Shown here piece by piece: positions 57,001 to 64,000 of a DNA stretch of 64,000 bases. The stretch lies in NCBI GenBank assembly GCA_963971305.1, contig OZ020303.1, positions 61,566,867-61,630,866 of the forward strand, given 5' to 3'. Origin of the DNA: Arcuatula senhousia. Taxonomy: Eukaryota > Mollusca > Bivalvia > Mytilida > Mytilidae. Every line of letters begins with the position of its first letter. Positions within the stretch are counted from its first letter, which is position 1. Made by a program: the position numbers and the translations under genes. The notes under the pieces are model-generated. The model was not told the origin of the DNA and ran no database searches. It saw only the letters and a list, made by a program, of their open reading frames with translations.

Positions 57001-60000
57001 ATCTAGAGAAAGAAGAAGACATTCTTCTGATGACCGATCACGGGAGAGGAGAAGGCATTCTCCAGACAATAGACACAGAAGAGATTCTGCAGAGGGCAGG
57101 CATCATCGAAGAAGATCACCTGAACCTGAAGAATCTAAAAAGGAGCAGCCCAAAGAAAACAATCCTCCATCACCTAGGGAAATAGCTGGTATTCCTGTTT
57201 CGTTGCCATGGAAACACATGACAAAAGCTGAAAGACGGAGGTTATTGTTGGCAAGGGAAAAAGTTGTCGCGGAGGAAACTAGGTATAACAAGTTTATGGA
57301 GGAGATGAAAAGAATTCCATTGTTCATTCATTCATCAAAGTATATCATTTCTTGAATTTAGTCATTTGAAATTAATTAAAGGGGTGGCCATTGCTAAAAG
57401 ATCATTAAAATATCACAAAAATCTCCTCTATATTGGCTTGTTCCACATGTTCCTGATGCTACAAAACATTTAAAAACTAACCTTTTCTATATTTCCTTAA
57501 CACTTATTTTGAATTTTAATATGATTGATTTATAATTTCTCACATTTAAAATTGTTCATACATAATTTACGTGTACCTGCATATGTTCTAACACCTTTTA
57601 TTTCTGTTTCCTTTGAATTCCTTCTGCATGTTTTTGCTTTAACACCTTACTGCCATGCTTAACTGCTGATCATTTATTATGTCGCCTGCTACATGTTGGA
57701 AAGTGGCATGTAGGAGTCACGTTGACAGTGACACTATCTGTTGTCCTGTTGTCTGCAGCATCACAAAAATTTCCATCACAGTTTTTCGAGGAACAACATG
57801 ACACAGCCTCATGATATTTGGCATGTAGCTTCCTCCTATAGTACTGTATGATGTAAAGCGATTTTATACCTGTAACTCATCTACCAGGCAGCATGGGTCT
57901 TTCATGGAAGACCGCCATTCTAGTTATCTCTAGAAGTCATATAAGAATAAAAATACTTCTTTAGAACAATACATTATTGCAAAAATGCTTTAAATTGGTC
58001 TTTATAAATGATTAGAAAAATCATTAAGTCAGACATAAAATATCAACCCATTCAGATAATGTACAGTTGTATTTCATTAGTTCTACTCTTTTTGGAGTGG
58101 GTGTTCTACCATGCAATCATTTTATTAGGCATTTTAAAAATACAGCTGGATAATTGATTGCTTGTCAACAAATACTTAGAAAAAAAAGTGCCAAAATTCT
58201 TGCTGTTTGTTGTAAGTTTAAATTTGATGTTCTTTGTTCAAGTTTTTGTTGTTGTTTTTAGAGGGAGATATATGAATTTGACATTTGTTTTTATACCCCG
58301 CCACACGAAGTGGCAGGGTATTATGTTATACCCTCAGTTTTTTTCGGTGTCTGTCCGTCCGTCCGTCTGTCCGTCCCCCGAAGGTTTCCGACCAATAACT
58401 TGAAAACGCGTCAAAGGATTTGAATGATATTTTACACAGCTGTTTAATACAATAAAATACAGGTCAAGTTCGATTTCCAGCATGATCAAAAAAAGAGTTT
58501 TCGAGATAGGCCACTTTGAAAAATCAAATTTCATGAAATTTTGAGTTTCCGACCAATAACTTGAAAAAGTGTCAAAGGATTTGAATGATATTTTGCACAG
58601 CTGTTTAGTACAATAAAATACAGGTCAAGTTTAATTTCCAGCTTGATCCAAAAAATAGTTTTCAAGATAGGCCACTTTGAAAAATCATATTTTATGAAAT
58701 TTCGAAATTATGAAAACGCGTCATGGGATTCAATTGATATTTTGTACAGCTATTGAGTACAATAAAATACAGGTCAAGTTCAATCTCCAGCATGATCCGA
58801 AGAACAGTTTTCGAGATTAGGCCACTTTGAAATCAAATTTTATGAACTTTTGATATTATAACGTGGCGGGGTATCATTTAATGTCCCATTACATGCCCTA
58901 TTTTTAAATTTTTACTTACCCTGGAATCTATCCTTTGCCAAACTGCTTAGAATGGTGATGGCTAACTTTTATTATACAATAAGTGAAATAAACAATAAAT
59001 AAGAATTTTTCATTCATTCCTTTTTTTAATATTGTACAAGCATGTCACATTATCTTTTTGTTTTGAATTTGAAATTACCATGAGTTTAAACTATAAAGTT
59101 AAACTTTGAAAAAGTAAGAAAATTTATTTTCCGTCCATTAAAATACTTTCAGTTCATAAAATATTGAATTAATAAAAGCCTTTGTTTTTGAGCTGTTACA
59201 AAGTTCTTTTAATTTTAAACTTTTCCAACTTCAGTACATTTTCAACTATAATGTAAAAAACATATTGTGATAAAATGCCTGAGCTATCTTTCCAATTTAT
59301 TTATTTTTTCTATGCAGGAAAGAAGAGGAAGAAAAGAAAAAGAGTTATCAGGAGCTAGAGTCCAAAATTCAAAAAGGCTTCAAAAGAGACGATTACAGAC
59401 GAGACGATCGTCAAGATAATTACCGCAGGGAACACGATACCAGTAAAGTGAACGATACTCCGTCCAGTTTAAATACTTTCAGTTCATCTAGTTTACCTCC
59501 TGCCAATGGTCGGCTTAGTCTTGGGGAACTAAAACGCAGACAGTGGGAGAAGGAAAGAGGTGATAAGACAGCAATTGACAGTTTATAATACTGTGGTTTT
59601 ATTATTATTAGTGTGGTATCAATTTTCATGGTTTGTTTGTGGTCTTGATCCACGAAATTTGATACCCAATGAAAACAGAATTTCACATTGATTTGTATGC
59701 TGAAGATTTCAGAACCATGAATTTAAGAATCCATGAACTTATATTTTTTCATCAAACCACAAAAATTGGTACCCAAGAATATAAATGAATCCACAGTAGA
59801 TGATAATGAGATGTGGAATAAGTTTGCATCACACAACATTCATGACATTTATATTGAAAAAATCAGCCATTTTATAATCAGCAATGGATAATAACCATTA
59901 TTACAATATTCAAAAGTTCCAGCAACAACAAAACGTGTATTTAAAATCTGGAACTATTAAATATATCTGTCACAAAATTCAACGAAAAATGTTTCAGAGA

Positions 60001-60399
60001 TTTATAAATAATATTTTAACATGTAGCTGCAGCGAAACTTATTTTCAAATTGATTTGATTGAAGCTTACATGAAAAAAAAAAAAGAATATATTTATGTCA
60101 TGCTACTGATATCACGGCAACAAAAACAGGGGGCATATAGTTTTTGGGTCCTTTTGTCCGTTCATCCATCTGTTTGTCCCTATTGTTGTGAGATGGGGCA
60201 TTTTGTCCTTTAGACATATTCTTGTTGGCTAATAACTTTGTGTGAGTCATTTTCAAGCTTTTAAATTAATATATTAAATGTTTTATTTTAAGCTGACACT
60301 TCTACAGCAGGAGAATTTCAACCTTGGGGCAGACCAGGAGCTGGGGCACCTATCAGAACAAAATCTGGAAACATTGCTGCTGACTACAACAAACGAAAG
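50996..60399 (+). CDS. CCDC66: CCDC66-like centrosomal/ciliary protein, 3' incomplete
   Basis: Eight exons join in phase: MNYG (50996), GLLNFKAQNGKPQIFYSTG (53325), DKVKKPDRKVKSE (53779), a 92-codon exon with VTLTQEQLNAILASVGK (54461), an Asp/Arg/Lys exon (55977), an Arg/Ser/His-rich exon (56683), a Glu/Lys coiled-coil exon (59318) and an exon with PWGRPGAGAPIRTKSGN (60293). CCDC66 is a microtubule-, centrosome- and cilium-associated protein. Its vertebrate form begins MN-x-G-x-GL with a GK motif and has an LTQ-QL segment, which I match from memory. CSPP1-like proteins are the main alternative. The long Arg/Ser region is unusual for this family as I know it. The window ends in an acceptor-like CAG, so more exons follow. 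Introns carry MITE and HINE-like copies. Confidence 0.6.
51007..53324. other. Intron 1 of the CCDC66-like gene
   Basis: Contains a likely dispersed element at about 51606-52262, with ACCCGTACCCG near its left end and CGGGTACGGGT near its right end. The rest is AT-rich without coding content that I trust. Confidence 0.45.
53325..53377 (+). CDS. CCDC66: CCDC66-like exon 2
   Basis: The exon is 53 bases after a T-rich tract and TTTACAG, before GTTTTT. In the frame set by exon 1 it reads GLLNFKAQNGKPQIFYSTG, with the last base shared with the next exon. An internal ATG at 53349 is in a different frame and is not favoured. Confidence 0.6.
53779..53816 (+). CDS. CCDC66: CCDC66-like exon 3
   Basis: The exon is 38 bases after ATTTTTTACAG and before GTAAGA. 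It reads DKVKKPDRKVKSE. An earlier GTAAAA donor at 53805 is possible and would remove four residues in frame. Confidence 0.65.
54461..54737 (+). CDS. CCDC66: CCDC66-like exon 4 (LTQEQL segment)
   Basis: The exon is 277 bases after AATCTTTATAG and before GTGGGA. It reads FGYKSRDQRFNIRQYP, an acidic proline stretch (EPPPEEKPKKP), KNFIKRNRELLAKKKG, then TVTLTQEQLNAILASVGK. The last segment is the main family signature. Phase matches both neighbours. Confidence 0.8.
55888..55992 (+). repeat. 53-bp tandem duplication covering a splice acceptor
   Basis: GTTTAATGTAAAAC, a T-run, ACAGATGCAGATAAG occurs at 55888-55935 and again at 55940-55987. Each copy contains a complete pyrimidine tract, AG and the first bases of exon 5. 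Confidence 0.85.
55977..56112 (+). CDS. CCDC66: CCDC66-like exon 5
   Basis: The exon is 136 bases after the second acceptor (GTCAAACAG) and before GTATCA. It reads DADKNVIKVESPRRDDDGDH, then KHRHRDRRKKDEEDSIFALV and DDKKSR. Use of the first acceptor at 55923 would shift the frame and stop after about 23 codons. Confidence 0.75.
56683..57282 (+). CDS. CCDC66: CCDC66-like exon 6 (RS/RH-rich region)
   Basis: The exon is 600 bases after AATGATCATAG. The first two-thirds is a low-complexity Arg/Ser/His/Asp region with imperfect RERRRHSPD-type repeats. A conserved-looking tail follows: PSPREIAGIPVSLPWKHMTK, then AERRRLLLAREKVVAEETR. The donor GTATAA at 57283 fits the next exon's phase. If the intron is retained, translation continues 23 codons to a TGA at 57352-57354. 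Confidence 0.75.
57677..57924 (+). mobile_element. HINE-like element, ATGTCGCCTGCTACATG family
   Basis: The start palindrome pairs CTACATG with CATGTAG. TGTTGTCCTGTTGTC and a single body unit (GTTTTTCGAGGAACAAC, TAGTACTGTATGATGTAAAG) follow. The 3' hairpin is GGTCTTTCATGGAAGACC, then CATTCTAGTT. Confidence 0.55.
58290..58900 (+). mobile_element. HINE-like element, TACCCCGCCAC family
   Basis: Start hairpin TACCCCGCCACACGAAGTGG with CAGGGTA, then GTCCGTCCGTCCGTCTGTCC. Three units (CAATAACTTGAAAA, TACAATAAAATACAGGTCAA) of roughly 165 bp follow. Ends GTGGCGGGGTATC, then ATGTCCCATTACATGCCC. Confidence 0.75.
59318..59559 (+). CDS. CCDC66: CCDC66-like exon 7 (charged coiled-coil segment)
   Basis: The exon is 242 bases after TTTTTTCTATGCAG and before GTGATA. 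It reads KEEEEKKKSYQELESKIQKG, then a DDYRRDD-type patch, a Ser-rich linker and SLGELKRRQWEKER. If the donor is ignored, translation stops at 59586-59588 (TAA), giving a possible short isoform. Confidence 0.8.
59590..59799. mobile_element. MITE-like element with TACTGTGG ends, copy 2
   Basis: Left TACTGTGGTTTTATT and right AATGAATCCACAGTA, with internal TATCAATTTTCATGG and AACCACAAAAATTGG pairing. It starts within a few bases of the alternative stop after exon 7. Confidence 0.75.
59800..60292. other. Intron 7 remainder
   Basis: Includes GATAATGAGATGTGGAATAA at 59803, a piece of the dispersed repeat seen at 36893-37187. A 109-codon plus frame (59884-60213) is low-complexity and not flanked in a way I trust. 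Confidence 0.4.
60293..60399 (+). CDS. CCDC66: CCDC66-like exon 8 (PWGRPGAGAP-type motif)
   Basis: The exon is 107 bases after TTTTATTTTAAG and before GTTTCT. It reads DTSTAGEFQPWGRPGAGAPI, then RTKSGNIAADYNKRK, in the phase left by exon 7 (G plus CT gives Ala). The Gly/Pro/Ala block looks like a conserved short motif. It ends in phase 0. Confidence 0.8.
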
Positions 60400-63300
60400 G
60401 TTTCTAGAATTGTTTCTTCTCGGACAATGAATTTTATGTTCTAATAGATTTAGACAGGGCCTTAATATAACAAGTGATGTGGTTATTTATTAGATATTAA
60501 CCATTTTAAAGTGGGAAATAGGATAATCTATTTGACCTTTTAACTTTTGACCTCTAACTACCATGTTTAACATATGGCAGTGGGGTTTTGAACAAGTGTT
60601 AACCATTAATGTTTAAAATGTTTTGTGGTTAAATGCATAATGTAAAAGTTAGGTAGAAACAAAACTAATCATTATAATCAGGGTACTCTTAGTGTCTAAT
60701 CTTAGGACTGAAATATTTTCGGACTTTGCACTGCACGTTTTAATATGATAATTAAAATATTTTATTACTCATTTTCAAGACTTAAATTTTTAAAATTTTG
60801 AAAAATCACTTTGTCCATGAGGTTCCTTATTATGTCAAAGGTTTTAACTGTCTTTCAATTGTTTTTGGGGTAGTATTTTTAATTTCACATGAATACACAT
60901 TCTTGTCAGTGGATCAGGATTTATATTATATTATTTTTTGTCACATACACAACTATTTTGACACACTATTAGATTCACAGAGGACTTCATGCAGTAAGTT
61001 TCCTGCATCACTTCACTAAAATTTGAAGTATTTATCAAAATTTTCCTATTTTCTTATTTTTATCATGCAATTTTGCATAGATGCAGATGCATTTGAACTT
61101 AGTATTCTATTTAATAGTAGAATTTGACATAGATTGCATGCATGTTGGTAGTTGAGAGTGTATTTAGATCATGTTATAGAATCTCAGATTCCTATGATAC
61201 TCTAATTTACATCTAAATCAAAATTTATGTATATTTGAACTTTGTGTGTGCAAAATTTCTTTGTTTTTGATTAGTTTGCAAGCTTTCCTAGTACTGATAG
61301 GAAACTTTTTAACCTGCATCATAGAAATATTCTAATTTCTTGCCTTATATTCTAGAAAAAAAATCAGTTTTTGATCACAAATTTTCATAAATCTGAGAAT
61401 ACAAAACATGATAGTTCAATACACTTTTATAATTATGATTTAGATTTTGCTGGTATATTTAAAACTTGTATCAAGAGAAATTTAAATGCAAAAGTGCTTA
61501 TTTTTCATTAACAAAATTGTGATACAATTTTGTTTTAAACACATCATTACATTGTAATTGAAATTGAATACAGGTCCCAATTTTGATATACTTTTTTACC
61601 TCCTTTGAATTTTTTAAAATACTTGTTTTCATGTTTTTAATTAAAATGGGCTTTTTACTGTGATTGAAACAGCCTAGAAATTTTAATAGAATTCAAAACA
61701 TTTCACTTTGATATCAGTTTCCAATGTACCAGCATCAGTCAGTAGTCATGTTTATTTTCTTTTAACCCATTATTATTTATTCACAGGATTTACTATACCC
61801 TTTTATCAACCATCAGAACTAAGCACTTGGTGAAGGAGAGGACCACACAGATTTTAATTTGGCTCTGCACCTTTTAATTTCTAGATGTAAACTCTATTTT
61901 CAGGGTTCATCTTTAATAACATTGACTCAATAGTTTTTAAACTCTCTCTCGGTTATCTTTATGTATTATCTTTTAATTTGCCAGTATTTTTCATGTTGTT
62001 GTCTATTAAAGTTTTGTTTCGTATTTTTTTCTTAGTTTAAATTTTTGGGTTATGCTATATAATTGAAATCTGATTATTTTCCCCTATTTTGAAAATTAAA
62101 AAGATATGTGTTTGTTTAATATTGATTCAAGAAGATCTCTCTTTATCTAAAAAGTCTTTTAAATTCAAATTTTCTACAAAGTTAAAGAAATTTCTCCAGT
62201 ATAGACCATTAAAATTGTAAATACATTTTGCTTTATTATTTATCAACACAATCACTTGAATATTTTTCTTACACTTAAGATAAAAAAGGAAACAACCCTG
62301 ATTGGGATCATTTATAAATATTGTGCTCAATCAAAATTTGGTGCATCATGATTTTTTAATAGCTTTCCTGCTAGACATTGCTTAGCTATGATCACCTTTT
62401 TGTTTTCACCTTCATTTAATTTCCATTATAATTAAGTATAGCTAGACAGTCAAGTTAGATTTTCTTACCAATAAAACGAAATTCCTTACTTAGTTTTGAT
62501 TCGTTGGCCTTTGCTATTCATAGTCGAGTATCATAGAAATTTTCATACTGATTTCTTGCCCTGTTGTTTTGGGTCTTTTTTTAAAAGTTTTTTTTACAAA
62601 TTTGTTTCTCAAAAATGAATTCAAATGAAAGTCTGGCTTTTATCTTGTTTATCTACTTTCTGTTTCTGTTTCGTTATAACTGATTTTTAGATAGCTTGTA
62701 TTTTTTGTTCAAAATCCATTTCTTTTGGTATATTTCTTTTCAATTTACAAATATATACTTTCAGCCTTCATCTTTATTTAATATAGTCTCAAAACTACTT
62801 TCTGTTAACACTAATCTCTATTTATATTTTCTTTTAATAAAAAAATAATGTTTTTATGCATCTCTCTAGTCTAAAGTTTAGTTAAAAGATAATTTAATAT
62901 TCACAGTTAAAACAAAAATGAAATTGTAAAGTTTAAAAAAAAAATTAAGAAATGAACTGTCAGAATTGAATTTCATATTTGCTTAAACTTTTTTTTATTG
63001 ACATGAAACCAAATTCATGTTTATTTCATTTCAGAATTTTTGGCAAGTATTTATGAAATAAACAACGAAAATAAGGCTGGACATTTTTATTTTATATATA
63101 TTTATGTAATTTATTGCATTGAACTTTGTATTTCATCTATGTCATAATTTTAAGGATTTTTCAAGACTAATGTCTTATGTTTGTAACTGTTTTGAATTTG
63201 TGTACAACAGTAGGAGAAAAAAAAATAAGCACTTATACAGGTTAGGCACAATAGTTTGTTCAAATGACAGTTCAAAAGAGAACAGAATTTTTTTTCTAAC

Positions 63301-63982
63301 ATCTAGGTTTTAGCTTATTGCTTTGTTCATCATTTTATTCACTTGATCTACTGCTAGAAAACTCACATCTTAAATGTTCTATTTAAATATCTATCAAATT
63401 GTAATTTTGTAAGATTTTTTTTTTTTATGCCTTTCCATTTTTTCTGTCCCCTTTTTCATAAGTAGGTGTAGAAGATGACTTAAACATTTATTTTTAACAA
63501 ATATTCACATCAATAATGCATTATTTTTATTGTGTTATAAAACAAATATTTTCATGGAGAATCTGCAAAGATTCAAATCTTGTATTCTTTTTGGTTCTAT
63601 AATTTATTTGCCACTTATATTTTCACATTCTATATTAATTTAATTCTTATTTTTATTTGACAGACTAATAAATTATTTTTAATTCCATTTTTTGAGACAG
63701 ATATTCAGACCTGAAGAGCTCCAGAAAATTTTAAAAAAAGCAGCAATATACTTGTATACTATGTTCATATAGATATGAATTTGTTTTGAGCAAATTTGAC
63801 TTTAAGTAATAATTTTTATTTTTCGCACTAACATTGTATATTATAAGTGCTTATTCATATTTTCATCATATATTTATACAAAATGTGTTTTTTACACTTA
63901 AATATGTAAATAGATCTGACTGTTACATTCATACGAGATAACTATTTTTATATGTATTTTTGTGTGATGAACATTTTATCAT
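60400..63982. other. Intron 8 or alternative 3' ends
   Basis: AT-rich and poor in recognisable repeats. Possible alternative terminal exons follow TTATTCACAG at 61786 (DLLYPFINHQN and stop) and TTTCATTTCAG near 63034 (NFWQVFMK and stop). Both fit phase 0 after exon 8, but chance is a real explanation. Confidence 0.4.
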
Positions 63983-64000
63983 TTTGTGTCCATGTTGCAG
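63983..64000 (+). promoter_or_regulatory. Splice acceptor at the window end
   Basis: The last bases, TTTTGTGTCCATGTTGCAG, look like a 3' splice site, so the next exon of the CCDC66-like gene probably begins at the first base beyond the window. Confidence 0.5.

Larger units (their letters stand above)
57283..59317. other. Intron 6 of the CCDC66-like gene
   Basis: Holds two HINE-like elements (57677-57924 and 58290-58900) separated by AT-rich unassigned DNA. Confidence 0.5.

Noticed and set aside
56673..57069. 170-codon plus frame in another register and 80-codon minus frame
   Set aside because: Shadows of the Arg/Ser-rich exon; the exon frame keeps phase with both neighbouring exons, these do not.
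61787..61825. Certain terminal exon DLLYPFINHQN
   Set aside because: The phase fits, but an 11-codon tail after a plain AG in AT-rich DNA occurs easily by chance; kept only as a possibility.

Overview
This window is AT-rich, intron-rich animal DNA dominated by mobile elements. The repeat families (hairpin-ended, GTCY-microsatellite elements and short palindromic elements) together with the gene content point to a bivalve mollusc, probably mussel-like. That assignment is my inference; nothing in the sequence names the species.

Left end (1-3694, minus strand): a DIRS/Ngaro-like (tyrosine-recombinase-type) retroelement. In its 5'->3' order it carries an SGNH-hydrolase ORF, a gag-like ORF with a Cys/His cluster, and an uninterrupted reverse transcriptase/RNase H frame of about 480 codons that runs off the window edge. 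Next (3987-13556) is a 9.6 kb foldback-like structure. Two arrays of a 42-bp minisatellite in opposite orientation, each continued inward by unique inverted sequence, enclose nested repeats and a relic of another reverse transcriptase.

Two host genes lie on the plus strand. The first (visible exons 17487-42721) encodes a coiled-coil segment followed by a PARP/ADP-ribosyltransferase-like domain. It keeps the Tyr and Glu of the H-Y-E triad, but Leu replaces the His. Seven exons join in consistent phase and end in a stop; the 5' end is upstream of what I can recognise. The second gene (50996 to beyond 64000) looks like a CCDC66-type centrosomal/ciliary protein. It has a tiny first coding exon (MNYG), an LTQEQL-containing exon, a long Arg/Ser/His/Asp-rich exon and a downstream PWGRPGAGAP-type exon. 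The window ends exactly on a splice acceptor-like CAG.

Everything else is introns and intergenic DNA filled with interspersed elements. At least nine sequence-unrelated families share one plan: a terminal hairpin, a GTCY/CGTC-rich tract, long internal tandem units, then an inverted copy of the first arm and a 3' hairpin ending near CTTGT or CTAGT. This plan, and one insertion visible as filled versus empty site between T residues, suggests non-autonomous Helentron (HINE-like) elements. Several TIR-only MITE-like elements, a 1,162-bp apparently identical tandem duplication and a duplicated splice acceptor complete the picture. I saw no tRNA, rRNA or CRISPR array.
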